Part shown: piece after piece, positions 24,164-64,000 of the stretch
Numbering within the stretch: the first letter of the stretch is position 1
How the letters are laid out: each line of letters opens with the position of its first letter
Source of the DNA: Cladopsammia gracilis
Taxonomy: Eukaryota > Cnidaria > Anthozoa > Scleractinia > Dendrophylliidae
Assembly (NCBI GenBank): GCA_022457155.1
Contig: JAJGOT010000417.1
Location: forward strand, 122,001 to 186,000
DNA: 64,000 nucleotides
Direction of reading: 5' to 3'
The notes under the pieces: generated by a model
What the model saw: the letters and a program-made list of their open reading frames with translations, nothing else
The model's database searches: none
Told to the model about the DNA's origin: nothing
Position numbers and translations under genes: made by a program

Positions 24164-24685
24164 AGTTTGATGAGAAATAGAACACAAACCGCGGTGATAA
24201 ACATATTGAACTTATTCATTTTTGATAAAAACTTGACGTTTCGTATGCTACTACATACATTTTCAAAAGTGACCGTTGGTGTTAAAAAACGATACTAATA
24301 TAGTAGTAAAAAGGGACTGGGACCGAGATTAAGTACAAAACTTAACAGTTGATCTATAAAAAGAAACAGCTAATTAATAAAGCATCAGCTTCTCGCTACT
24401 GACGTTTGCATTAAGAGCTGGCTTTAGTTCTTGTATAAACAATGTTTCTTTGATTTTACAGTGGAAATCAGTTTTACCCGACGCTAAGATATCAAAATAA
24501 TCCCACTTGATGTTGTGTCCAGTGGTGTTAACATGGTCAGCAATGGCTGATGTGCGGTCATCCTTAGCGAGGGCCTTAAAATGCTCAGAAACGAAACGAA
24601 ACGAAACGAAACGTCAAGTTTTTATCAAAAATGAATAAGTTCAATATGTTTATCACCGCGGTTTGTGTTCTATTTCTCATCAAAC
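24164..24685 (-). mobile_element. Penelope-like element fragment flanked by identical inverted arms
   Basis: Arms 24164-24245 and 24607-24685 are inverted and identical over about 79 bp. Between them, on the minus strand, lies the end of a Penelope-like polyprotein. The 11-bp word ACATGTATCAG occurs just outside on both sides (24128 and 24684), which may be a target duplication. A short run of GAAAC pentamers (24591-24612) joins the coding remnant to the right arm. Inverted flanking arms are a known arrangement of Penelope terminal repeats. Confidence 0.7.
24374..24595 (-). pseudogene. 3' remnant of a Penelope-like GIY-YIG endonuclease domain
   Basis: Minus-strand translation gives EHFKALAKDDRTSAIADHV, then NTTGHNIKWDYFDILASG and KIKETLFIQELKPALN, ending SSEKLMLY-stop. 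The pattern (S-AIA-H-N-TGH--W and KE-LFIQE--PALN) is the C-terminal half of the GIY-YIG nuclease carried by Penelope-like retroelements. The reverse transcriptase and the GIY and YIG motifs themselves are absent, so this is a 5'-truncated copy. The remaining frame is undamaged, which suggests a fairly young insertion. Confidence 0.8.
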
Positions 24686-24723
24686 ATGTATCAGGCTTTA
24701 TGTGGGGTAAGGTGTGTGCGTGT

Positions 24724-24748
24724 GGGGGGGGGGGGGGGGGGGGGGGGC
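24724..24748 (+). repeat. Poly-G tract
   Basis: About 25 G residues interrupted by almost nothing. Length is unlikely to be assembled reliably. It is followed at 24770-24960 by degenerate 'ggactcgag/ggaccggag' repeats of roughly 12-16 bp. Confidence 0.8.
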
Positions 24749-24769
24749 AGAAGAAGGACTGATACTCAG

Positions 24770-24965
24770 GTTAGGGCCCTGGTCAGGATTCTTCGAGCTG
24801 GGACTCGATCGAGTTTAGGACCGGAGCTTGGGACCGGAGTTTTGGACTGAAGCTAGGACTCATGTTGGACTCGAGCCAGGACCCGAGTTTAGGATCAGAG
24901 CTTAGTCCTGGGAGTTTAGGACTGAAGCTAGGACTTGAGACAGATTAGGGTTAGAGTCCTATAGC
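24770..24965. repeat. Degenerate short tandem repeat (gga-c-gag type)
   Basis: Words such as 'ggactcgag', 'ggaccggag', 'gtttaggac' and 'gaagctaggact' recur irregularly. No unit length is constant. Two near-identical 'ggactgaagctaggact' blocks are at 24844 and 24919. Confidence 0.5.
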
Positions 24966-25789
24966 TCGAGTCCTCGTTTGAATCCTGGCTTTGATAATAC
25001 AACTGATAATATAACTGATAATAGTTTATCTCTACTTATCCCTTAAATTACCGGTATTTTGCGAATTATTAACCCTTATCCCTATCCCTACCTTATCCCT
25101 CGAAGTGATTAGCACATTTTGGGGAGTCACTTGTTGACATTCAAAACATCATCAAAGACAATGAGGTATTCTTGAATAAAATCACGGGATCAGCTCTCCA
25201 TAGTTATATAAAATTCTTGAACCTGACAACTACTCATGCCAGCAAATTAAACTTATTTCTGGTTATCTTGCCTTTTATATACGAAGAGTAAAACCAGTGC
25301 TTTGCTATGCGCTCTGATGTCCTTAAATATTGAAGCAAGTATTAAGCTGCAATTTTTGGTGGCTAGTCGCTACATATTTACATAGCTTTAGGCAGAGTGG
25401 AGGTATAGTCTGCGTGTCGGGCGCTAAAAAGCATAGGGGAATGGGGATTGGGGGATTCAGGCTCTCTCTATGCACGCGATTACATACATACATACATACC
25501 TACACAAATTTATTTATACACGGGCATTTCAATCAACTTATACAATTAACAACTGAATTGGTTTACATGATTCGAGCGCGCGCCCTGCAAAATCTCCACG
25601 GCCTTATCCTTTCTAGCGCCTGCCACGCAAACTACAATTGGCAACGACCAAGCGAGATATCTGAAGTTCGTCGGATCCAGGTTTGTTTTAGGGCAGAATC
25701 GAAAGATCCCTCGAAGGAGTAAGAAGGGGTTCGGAGTGAAAAATATTTTCCGATCAGGAACTGGACCTCTCTTTTTCAGGTCGAATTAA

Positions 25790-25970
25790 CAAATTTACAC
25801 CGGTTTTCCGTGGTGTGGACTCTTATTTACCACGATTTACGTCATCACATGGTCAAAATGTTGTGGACTCACTAGGCGCAGCCGAGTGAGTCAGCAACAA
25901 ATTTTGACCATGTGATGACGTAAATCGTGGTAAATAAGAGTCCACACCACGGAAAACCGGTGTAAATTTG
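25790..25970. repeat. Long foldback hairpin with about 75-bp arms
   Basis: Arms 25790-25863 and 25895-25970 are inverted copies reading 'caaatttacaccggttttcc...gacgtaaatcgtggtaaat'. They differ by a 1-2 bp length change. The 31-bp loop contains 'ggcgcagccgagtgag'. No frame. Confidence 0.8.
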
Positions 25971-26067
25971 TTTTTTACAACAATATTTAGACAAAAATAC
26001 AAGGAAAAATCGAAGTCTTGTTACAAAACGTGACAGCAAAGAAAGAGCAAGCGTTGTCTATAACTTT

Positions 26068-26168
26068 CTCGCAATCTGATTGGTTGTTTTCAAGCGCGCG
26101 TGATGTTAGCGTCAGCACCGTTGTCTGGACTCTCATTTACCACTCACGTCGACCAATCAGATTGCGAG
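26068..26168. repeat. Hairpin with 17-bp perfect ends
   Basis: CTCGCAATCTGATTGGT (26068-26084) and ACCAATCAGATTGCGAG (26152-26168) are perfect inverted repeats. The inner text 'actctcatttaccac' echoes 'actcttatttaccac' in the neighbouring hairpin at 25819, so the two are probably related elements. Confidence 0.65.
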
Positions 26169-26399
26169 TTTAGCGGCAATTGTGGTAAAAAGGAAAATAC
26201 CGGTAGTTCTAGGATCCAGACGGTTATTGGAACCCCGCCCTCTCCCCGAAACCGGTCAAACCGCACCACTGAAGCTGACAACATCTGCACTCTTTTCTCT
26301 TATAAGAACTTTTTAAATAAGAATTCCCACAATTTGATGAACGTGCTAAGAACAAGCCCAGGCTGAGATTCAGTTAAGAATTATCTTTATCCACTTATT

Positions 26400-27209
26400 T
26401 ATTTTTTTTTTGCTACAACGGCTAAATAAAATATGAATGAAATAAAACAATTTGGCGAAATGTGTAAATGGACAGTTCAATTGAGCCCACAATGGCGAGA
26501 ATACATAAAAGAACGAGTACACCACGGTTCTCTTATGTACCCACTAAGTGTTGAACCTTTACCCCCTTTTTCAGTCAGAACTGTGATTTTCTGAAATGCT
26601 ATACCACTTATGTTAAGAACCGTGTTAAGAACGTTTTTGGGCTCAAGTCACCAAAACATAAGAACGTTAAACCCGGCTCAGCCTTGATGATATATAACGT
26701 TCTAATGTAATTTTTTTTAAAGAGTGTTTGTGATCCTCCGTGCGGCGGAACGCATTTCCGGCGCTTAATTAGAATATTTTTAGCGAATATTTTGAGCCAA
26801 GTGTGTCTAATGACCAGAAATACCAGGATATTGTGGGCTTCTTGAAGTGTTGTGAATGAATGTGCAAATCTTTTTCTAAGTATCAGTAGGGACAAGGGAT
26901 AAGCGTCCTTAAAATTATGGGGATATGTGAGATAATCCCCTCCCAAGAAATTGTGCTGCATGCTGCCTCGGTCAGGAAGGAAAACACTAAAACTTTGTTA
27001 TTAGCTGAGTTGACCAAGTTAATTAACTGCCGGCAAAAGATTTAGATTAAAAGCTGACCTTTCGAGCCCTTCAGAGCGAATCTCTTTTGGCCTCTCGAAG
27101 CTTGGTTATCCGATATAAACAAGAGCGAACGAGATCAATGTGGAAAAATCATTAAAAAATGTTATATATTGAGTTTAAGAGTCTGCAAAGTGAAAACCTG
27201 CTAGGAGAA
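26400..27209. other. Intergenic stretch without recognised gene
   Basis: A 118-codon minus-strand frame (26608-26961) shows no family signature and no splice context. Words such as 'gttaagaac' recur at 26612-26632. Probably repeat-derived. Confidence 0.35.
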
Positions 27210-27660
27210 GGTGGTACTCCCGGGGGAGGGGGGTACTCTGTATATTTTTGGGTGGGAGTGTGGCGCTGGAACTCTGAAATCCGTAACCTATACACCAGAC
27301 CACGATAAGCGCAAGCTGATTATGCAATCCTATACAGTTTCGTTGATTTATCACTAAACTAGACACCGAAAATCCTTATCCCAGACTTGCTATTTTTAGA
27401 ACTGTATCACCATTACAGTCAAATATACGCTAATAAAACAATACCTTACAACGTTACATTTTCTTTCTCTTCCGAGTTTCAATCCCTATTCTAGACTTAA
27501 TTCTTCATACCACTGATCAGTTTCCCGGCAAATAATACCCTATTCTAGACCAAAACTCTCTGATTTCTATACCCTATCCCAGACTAAAACTATACCCTCC
27601 ACAGCGGCACATACCCGTATAGCTTATATATGAGAGCACCTTCCCCCGGAAGTAGTACTA
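27210..27660. mobile_element. MITE with GTACTCCCGGGGG-type ends, about 450 bp
   Basis: Left 'gtggtactcccgggggag' and right 'cttcccccggaagtagtac' are imperfect inverted ends. The body holds irregular repeats of 'ctattctagac'/'ccctat(t/c)c(t/c)agac'. The layout resembles the element at 47070-47471, with G/C-run termini and repeated 'ccctac' words inside. Confidence 0.55.
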
Positions 27661-28930
27661 TACTCATCCGACTGCTTATGTCTGTTGAACTGACCACGCG
27701 CAAACGCGATTGTCGATATTTAGGGGCACCGCAACGAGGAATATTTAGGAAAACGATTGGAATCGAATGGCGTTGTACTGTTTTTCCACATCATTTTATT
27801 GCCTTTAAAAGGGCATTGTAACGCAGAGTTTGCTGTATTTTGGTCAAAATACACCAAGTAGTTGACAAAGTACCTTTGCTTAAACCTAAAAAATTGCTCT
27901 TGGAACACCAAGAAAAAGTATTAAGTGATTTGTTCAAGGAAGAACAAACCATAACCAGTTTTTCTGTGATTTTTCTTCGACACTTGGGAGGAACTTGAAA
28001 ACATTGGCCAATTTTAAAGTTACAATCCATTTCCATCCTTGCCATCCGCAGCCAAAGATAACGAATACTAGTTTCTCTGCACTGGTAGAGTATTTGTTAA
28101 CAAAACTGGACCATTATTTGTAGGTTTCCATTGAAACAAATACGTTTTTTGGCTTTTCAAAGTCATACTAAAAATAGGTGACATAGCCCCTTCACAGAAA
28201 ACTATGTGGATGCTCATACAGTTTGATCTTTTCTGTTCTTTTAGCTGAATATTTCAGCGGAAGAAAATTTGAGGGAAAGAAATCAGCTACTTATCCCCCG
28301 AATTTACCAGTTGCTTTTACCTGTCCAAAAATCGTAGCTGTTCTTTATATCTCGTACTGAAATCGACACTTTTATCCCTATGAAAACAAAAGTGCATGGT
28401 TAAATTTTCCGATGGGTTACGAAAGTTTGATACGACATTTTACTAAAGAAAACTCTAGTTTTTCATCCGATGAAAAACTAGTAACCTAAAAAATTCGTAA
28501 TTAATAAAATCACGAAATTTTTAGGTTACTTTTAAAAAGCCTTCCGAACGGTTTTCAGGAAACGATTTGTTAGGTGATCCTGGATATTGTACATGATTGC
28601 TATCTAGGCATGCATGTTTTAAAAATGGATTTGTACAAATATATCCTGTAAGAAACCCGACGCTTTCGGCATTCTCTAGCCTTGTTTAGGGAAAGTGATC
28701 ACGGTTTCTACGGGAAGTCATGATGGTAATTAACTTTCCAAATTTGATAATTTCATGTTAATGTTTTCGGGCTCGTTATATACGTGTTTCTATAAAGAGG
28801 AAATAAATTCAGACCTCCCGTCCGGATATCGTGAATATATTATTGCTTTTTTTGGTTGAGATTATTTTTAATTAGATTTTGGTGCACTGACAGTTTTTGT
28901 ATAGGTCTTGGAAAACGAATGATCAAATGG
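27661..28930. other. Intergenic stretch with two small hairpins
   Basis: Inverted pairs CTAGTTTTTCATC/GATGAAAAACTAG (28452-28485) and 'gtaacctaaaaaattcg' with 'cgaaatttttaggttac' (28481-28533) overlap, so two stems could compete. No gene recognised. Confidence 0.4.
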
Positions 28931-28947
28931 GAATAGAATTTCGCTTT

Positions 28948-28990
<43 letters not shown>

Positions 28991-29041
28991 ACAATAGCGA
29001 GCCGAAGGCGAGCCATTGTAAACGCCCATACAGATCGGACA

Positions 29042-29075
<34 letters not shown>

Positions 29076-29290
29076 GAGTAGAGATCTGTATGAAAAGTTA
29101 ATGAATACTAATTAGCTGAGCAGGTGTTTGTATCAAAAGTTTATTCTACTGTTTAATAATTCATCAACTCAGTTGATTTGTATTGGGGTTTACAAAGGTA
29201 TACATGTGATTCAAATACTGCCTATTTATTGGTCATAACTGGTATGAATTATTAATGAATTTTACAATTGAAATTGTTATAGAGAATTCA
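28930..29290 (+). repeat. MITE with an intact central hairpin
   Basis: The hairpin arms 'agatctgtatgggcgtttac' and its inverse surround a loop with GAGCCGAAGGCGAG at 28999-29012. The remainder matches the minus strand of 15290-15545, and its end 'tatgaattattaatgaattt' matches 8700. At least three copies are therefore present in this window. Confidence 0.7.
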
Positions 29291-30546
29291 GCCGGAAAAA
29301 ACTGTGAAAAAGGCTGCCTTCAACTCATTTGCCGTCTTTGTCCCGCCGCAAAAGCCTTCTTTACTCGACTAAAGGTTTTCGGGTAGGCTAAATCAATATA
29401 TGAGGTGCTCTCAAATTCATGCTTGACTGTGCTTTCAAATGGGCAACAGTATTTCAATACAAAGCTTCTGTTTTGTTTGTTAGTATTGAACAATTAATAG
29501 CTAGTTTGTGGGTGGTAAATATGGTTTCTTGTTCTTAATTTTTGTTGCAGCAAGCCTTTGAATAGCCGAGACGAGGACTTCTATCCTAGTTAATGCTGGT
29601 TATGGAAGGGTTTTTCGTCCAATCTTTTTACAGCTTGTTTTGTTTTAATTTTTCTGTGCTACATGCCCCAGTAATGCGGTATTTCAATGTATTTGTTCTT
29701 TCGTGAAAGGCAGATGTTGGTCCCGTTAGTACCACATCACGCAAAGTATTTATTGACCGTCTACTTCAGCAATTCAGGCTGTAAAGTGTCAAGCTTGTCT
29801 TCCAAAAATTTTAGCGACGATATAGGGACTTTCACTTTAAGGTGGTCTTATACCAAAATCAAAACAATTTTGTGGGAAAATTCCACTATTTTGATATATA
29901 GTTTTGTACTCTGAGTTCAAAATCAGTCACTTTAGGTCGAATTTCCCATTGGTTAATTATTAACCAGCCCTTTAAGTTGAAATAAGTCCGCCTGTTATAA
30001 GCACAATAACTTTCCACCAAATGGTCGGATGCCAATGGAGTCAACTTTACTTTATGCATAAGTATTCCATCTAGGATCTAAACCTCGGAAAACAATGCGT
30101 CTATTTTTTTTTTTTTTTCAGGGGAGGGGCGCATTAATGTGAAAAATACAAAATAACATTAAAACAAAACTTTAATTACTGCAGTATTGTTCCAGAAAAT
30201 GGAGGGTTTTTAGAATTATATATTTTTATATTTAAAAATAAAATTTCAGAAAATTTGGCTAATATGCAAGAAAGATACCTTGCTCACAAGTTTCTCAATC
30301 CGTGAATTTGTGTTATTTGAGAAAAAAGACAATGGTTTCTAGATCAATTATAGTCGGGGGGGGGGGACTGAATTCATTTAGCACGTTTTTTGAGCATTAA
30401 ACTTATGTAAACAGTAGTTGCTAGGGCCGTTGCTATGGGAAAATTATATTCCACTATAGTTCGCTTGTTTTGTGCTGCAAATTTAGTGAAATTCTTTCAA
30501 AATGGTATTCTCAAGTGTTTTAAGATTACAATTTTGCCATTTTCAA

Positions 30547-30579
<33 letters not shown>

Positions 30580-31040
30580 CGTTGCAAGCAAGACATCGTA
30601 TTTTGGGTATAAGACCACCTTAAGGTCCTCCCCGGGATTCCGGTGATACGGTTTTTTTTTTGCTATAGGGTTTGCTATAGGGTTTCCCGGAGGTAACCTC
30701 GTCAAGCCCTAGGACCAAGGTTGGTGAAGTTGTTTGTCACATATAAGATGGTTCTAGGCGTCTTTAGCCTGAGAAAACAGACGGCGTTTCGCGCCAAGAA
30801 TCGACTGACACTTCTGACTACCCTAGCAGAACCAAAACCCTAAGCAATACCTTTATTTGAGGGCCCCCCAAGGACAAAAAGAGATAAAAATGTGGACATG
30901 GCAGACAAGCTTAAATATAATCCATAATTAGTATTTTATTGTCAACCACATGCCTTTACAGATTAAAAGTAGGCCATTTACTATGAATCCTACATAACCA
31001 TATGAAGTCGGAATGTTCTGTTGGGTATTGGATACTATTC
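29291..31040. other. Intergenic stretch with simple repeats
   Basis: It holds a T-run at 30106-30118, a G-run at 30356-30366 and an (AAC)n run at about 30548-30581. 'cttaaggtggtcttatacc' at 29837 and 'ggtataagaccaccttaagg' at 30607-30626 are inverted and about 790 bp apart, the likely ends of an element. Confidence 0.5.
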
Positions 31041-31048
31041 ACAAAACG

Positions 31049-31133
31049 CGCTTTAAGTAGTCTCCACGCAGCCGTTATTTGTCTCGTCACGCAACTCTCC
31101 AAATAACGCTGCGTGGGAGACTACGCTTTAAGC
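31049..31133. repeat. Hairpin with about 32-bp arms
   Basis: Arms 31049-31080 and 31101-31133 pair through 'ctttaagtagtctccacgca' with one or two bulges and a 20-bp loop. Confidence 0.6.
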
Positions 31134-32350
31134 TGTTTGGGAAAGTTTTAAGAAAAGAAGATTTTCCAAGGATGTATTCCTTACAGTTGGTTTATCTAAC
31201 AGCAGTGGGTTAAAGCACCACGAGTTGCAAAGCGCATGAGGTTAACATGATTTGCATGCGCCATAGTTCAATAAAAACAGCATATTTTCTTGAGACGCAT
31301 ATGTCGCACCGCTTAAATGACATACAAAAGAATACATAACCATGACATACGACTGTTATTACCGGGTGGATACGAGGGAACACGATTAGCAGTGTTTATG
31401 GTGAGGGAAAAGGCATCTTTTCCGGTCACACTCAACTCACAAGTTACTGAGCAACATGACGTAGTAGACACAACCAGCCTCTTTCCCAGTGTCTTCTTTC
31501 TTTATGGATAGAGAAACTGGGAATGAAGAAGAAGTAGCAGCTCTCGAGTGTAACCTAGCAACCGAGTGCTCACGGAATTTTCCGATCAAGAACCAAAAGA
31601 GGACTTTCAGAAAAGGATGCCCCTACCCTCAGCTGCTTAACGTGGTGGAAACACGACTGAGAAACTCAGCTTAACTAATTGCAAATATTGAAACAAAAAT
31701 TGGAAAACTGATGCGTGTTTCCTACACACAATTAAATACCTACGTTTCATTTAATTTACATTTAACGTGTCGCCTAACTTAGTTTTACTAGAAAGCACTC
31801 GAAACACGAAATTTCTACACCAATCTAGACAACAATATCTCTACTAGAGATGCAATCCCTGCAACCAATGAGACTTAAAGAGGAGAATGCATTTAGAAAA
31901 TTAATTCAAACAAATCTTCTATTTTTCGACATGCCCTGTTCACGGAAAGTTGAGATCAGTTCCGAGTGGATTTTTCATGAGTTCTCTCACTGGACAAAAA
32001 GATTTTAGAAAGACTCTATTTCTTTCACTACTCATAAGTACATACAGCCTGGCGTACTTGTGCGTACGTCATAAGGAAAGACAAATTTGTGACAAAAAAA
32101 GACGACGGATTTTTGCGCGGTCGGTTTTCAGTAATGAAATTCGTGTTATGATTGGTTCAAAACTCAGCGTGTTCTAACTGCGTCATCAGTTTGATTCATG
32201 ATGGAATTGGCTAAACGCAAAAACTGAAATTCAAAAACAGTGATCGAAAAAGTTTTAGTCGATGATTCGACCTGTGAATTTAGAAAAAAAAAAGTCGTCT
32301 AAAACTTTTCAATGCATATATCGATCTCTTACTTCGAATCAAGTGACTTA

Positions 32351-32593
32351 GGCCCTATTTACATGGAAAGAGGATGATCCTAGCACTAGGATCATCCGAG
32401 CGCGACATATTTTCTGCTTTCAGTTTACATGCGAATAGGATGATCCTAGTGCTAGGATCATCCTATCTGAGAGGTAGGATGATGTTAGCGCTAGGATCAT
32501 CCTGGTGCCGCATTTTTGCATGTAAACCAAATTAACCTTCTAGGATCACCCTAAAAAGCACTAGGATCATCCTCTTTCCATGTAAATAGGGCC
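32351..32593. mobile_element. PIF/Harbinger-like MITE, 243 bp
   Basis: Ends GGCCCTATTTACATGGAAAG and the exact inverse are flanked on both sides by TTA, the 3-bp target duplication typical of PIF/Harbinger. Inside, the palindrome AGGATGATCCTAG followed by CTAGGATCATCCT is repeated at 32371, 32438 and in partial form up to 32575. No transposase. It lies about 250 bp past the stop codon of the FRMD-like gene, possibly in its 3' untranslated region. Confidence 0.8.
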
Positions 32594-32840
32594 TTAGGGT
32601 TGAAATTAACAAGCAGAGAGAACGTTCTTTCATCTTTCCTTTGCACATATGATCTTCAGAGTTTGGAGTTGAAACAAGAAAAATAGACCTAATGGAAATG
32701 AAATGAATAAAAAAAAAAGCGGCAAGAAAATATATTTAGTTCACGAATTACTAAGACTATTTTCAAAGTCAATTTTGACAATGAATCGCTAAATGTACTT
32801 GTACGATTGATTTAAAAATTCCCCGGTGTTGCGTGACCCA

Positions 32841-61961
<29,121 letters not shown>

Positions 61962-62864
61962 CGTGAAGTTTGCTGTGGAGTAATTTCGCTTAGCTTAGCT
62001 GCTCATGAGTTTCGAGAAGATCTGATCGGACGCCAAGTAAACGGAGCCTCACTGCCGTGTACTCGTGCTTTTGCACGCAAACATATTGCGCGTGCTCAGA
62101 ACTCTTAAAAGTTCTAGGTCCCGGATATTGAAGCTTGCAGGTGCATACACCGAAAGCACATAATTTCTATTTTGCGGATCTGAATTCAGTTTAATTTTTT
62201 AGCATCTGGTTTAAATACGTTCAATTTATAGATGCAAAACACAATTAAGCCAACATAATTTCATACGATTATTACTATTATGCCCCTGAATCATAACTAG
62301 ACACATGCTACAAATTTAAAAATGCAGACGGGACCACTCAACCGGTGCGATAAATTTCGTGGTAACTTTCTTACCGGATCTCAGTCCTTAAAGAAGGGAT
62401 GCTTGTACTAGACGTCACTCAAAGTGTAGAATAAATAATTCAAATACAAGGCTAGCTATAGTATCTCCACTGCAAATGGAACACGTACCTCTAGAATTAT
62501 TACCTACAATAAATACCGCCCACCAGAAGTGGTCTATGATCTCATTCCGAAAAAGGAAAATATTCCCGGCCCTTTACTGAATACACTAATGGCCAACAAA
62601 CGTGGTAAACAAACATCAAAGTGCACGATATTCCCTGCCCTGGAACTAGAATTATTATTACTGACTATATTCTCTCCTGATATATCTTATTGTATCTTAA
62701 CCGATAACTGAAGCCACTTCTTATGCTTAGAAATCAGATTTAAACTTATGATTATTTATAGGTAAAGCGGTTAGTTCAATTCTAACATGAGCAACCGGCT
62801 GTGATGCTACTTTGGCGGGGGAGTGAAACATGAAAATTTGGCTTTATCAACTGATAAGGTAAAC
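61962..62864. other. 5' flank of the FRMD-like gene
   Basis: The first 140 bp upstream of the ATG (to about 62100) is GC-richer than the surroundings and contains 'ttgcgcgtgctcag'; it is the likely promoter or 5' untranslated region. No TATA box at a convincing place. Beyond it, AT-rich sequence without recognised features. Confidence 0.4.
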
Positions 62865-63092
62865 CAAACATACAATAAACTGAAGGGCTGATCTGACTAA
62901 GTAAAATATATAGACTTGGAGGTCTTGGAGAGACACCATCATGACAGAAACCGGCGATAAAGTAGGATCGCAACCGTGGACAGCTGCCCACGGTTGCGAT
63001 CCTACTTTATCGGTTTCTGTCCGTCGTGATGGTGTCTCGCAAAGTCTATTTTTTACGTAGTCAGATCAGCCCTGCAGTTTATTGTATGTTTG
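62865..63092. repeat. Foldback hairpin with about 108-bp arms
   Basis: Arms 62865-62974 and 62983-63092 pair from 'caaacatacaataaactg' at the outside to 'aggatcgcaaccgtgg' at the loop, with a loop of about 8 bp. Mismatches and small gaps are spread along the stem. No frame. Confidence 0.85.
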
Positions 63093-64000
63093 TTCATTTT
63101 TTGGCTGGTTAGGTCTCTCGCAGATCCTACGCATAGCAGCATTATCATTTGCGGTCCTTTGCAGATTTCACTTAAATTGGCCACCTGGTAAAAAGTTTGA
63201 AAAAGCTGACATTTCGAGCGCTAGCCGGCTTCGTCAAAAGGAAAATGATGATTTTTAATTCATTTATTCCTGCCAACGCCGATTACAACTTTCGCGCGCA
63301 AATGACCGAAATTTGCTTGGAGGTGAATAGCACTCGCTATTTCAGTAACCAATCAGAGCGCGCCAACAACGCTATCTACTGTTTTATTGTATACTTATAA
63401 ATTTCTGTTATACCTCAGCTTTATAAATTCAGTTTATAACCACAACTTTTACATCGAAATTTATCAATTTGATGTCACGTGTTCAAGACGATTTGTCTTA
63501 TTTAGTGCATTTTCGCTAAGTTAAGAGTAAACTGAGTGTTGAGTGTGCAGCCGATTGCCAGTTATTGATTTTATACATGAGCATCGACTCACTTTTCAAT
63601 CAGCAATGTTTTTAAATAATTTAATTCGGTTCAATTTGACCGTTATGATTTTAACAATTTATTAATTAGTGCCACTCCTCTTGGAGCCTTCAATTGGAAG
63701 TGTTTTTTTTTAATGATCAGAATAAACTTTTTAGTTCAATTCAGCACACATCCTTTGCAATTTGACACATGTCGAATGACAGGAAGAAACTTTTTTGTCG
63801 GTTTTGCACGGCTGGGAGGGGGGACGCTCCCAAAATCAAGTACCCAGATCTCCCTATTTCAGTACAGTACAAGCACGAGTGAGATCTGGGTACGAGATTA
63901 CACTTCGATAAAAAGTGACGGGAGTGATGCCTGTGATGTATCGTCGTACGGTACCAGTAAGGATGTTTCAATCGAAAATAGCCAACGGAACAATACAAAG
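63093..64000. other. Intergenic stretch at the right edge
   Basis: 'aaaagctgacatttcgagcg' at 63202-63221 resembles 'aaaagctgacctttcgagcc' at 27049-27068, a recurring repeat boundary. A short inverted pair 'tacccagatct'/'agatctgggta' surrounds 63840-63895. No gene recognised. Confidence 0.4.

Noticed and set aside
25068..25101. Interstitial telomere repeat ('ttatccctatccctacc')
   Set aside because: The words are irregular and do not form (CCCTAA)n. More likely chance or repeat debris.
25330..25722. 130-residue open frame as a gene
   Set aside because: It crosses an ACAT microsatellite ('catacatacatacatac'), has no family signature, no splice support and sits among foldbacks.
26608..26961. 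117-residue minus-strand open frame as a gene
   Set aside because: No recognised domain, low-complexity hydrophobic and basic composition, no neighbouring exons.

Overview
This window is nuclear DNA from an intron-rich, AT-rich, repeat-rich animal. I infer a cnidarian, most likely a stony coral or another hexacorallian. The basis is the spliced animal genes, dispersed SINE-like repeats with a tRNA-Thr-like head, a Penelope-like fragment with a GIY-YIG tail, and dense short inverted-repeat elements. No species can be named from sequence alone. There are no bacterial-style operons.

Three protein genes can be reconstructed from splice sites with matching phases. (1) At 1926-9859 (+) lies the 3' part of a MALT1-type paracaspase gene in eight exons. 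It keeps the catalytic His and Cys and the Ig-like domain after the protease. Its 5' exons lie left of the window. (2) At 13931-17600 (-) lies a complete five-exon gluconokinase gene (IDNK), 203 codons plus stop. (3) At 32841-61961 (-) lies a FRMD3/FRMD5-like gene. Eleven exons carry the FERM domain and four downstream exons carry a linker, a Ser/Pro-rich tail and a C-terminal membrane segment. One exon between 41474 and 48421 was not found. The genes have no obvious joint pathway.

Most other bases are introns or intergenic DNA full of transposon debris. 1-213 (-) holds an open frame that leaves the window and may be a retroelement ORF. 4.5-6.8 kb holds SINE-like copies, including a head-to-head inverted pair. 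8-12 kb holds hairpin and Tigger/pogo-like elements. 12-32.8 kb holds IDNK and a long intergenic stretch with foldbacks and a Penelope-like fragment. 32.3-36.9 kb holds a Harbinger-like element and a roughly 106-bp tandem array. 37.2-46.7 kb is a complex duplicated block with two arrays of a 44-bp minisatellite inside a FRMD-like intron. 46.8-59.5 kb has nested SINE, MITE and foldback insertions between FERM exons. 62-64 kb is upstream of the FRMD-like gene and holds another large hairpin.

The points most worth following up are the minisatellite carried inside a duplicated block, an 875-bp inverted-repeat element packed with AGCCGTTC/GAACGGCT half-sites, several hairpins whose loops share a GAGCC(R)AAGGCGAG motif, and natural empty/filled site pairs that date insertions.
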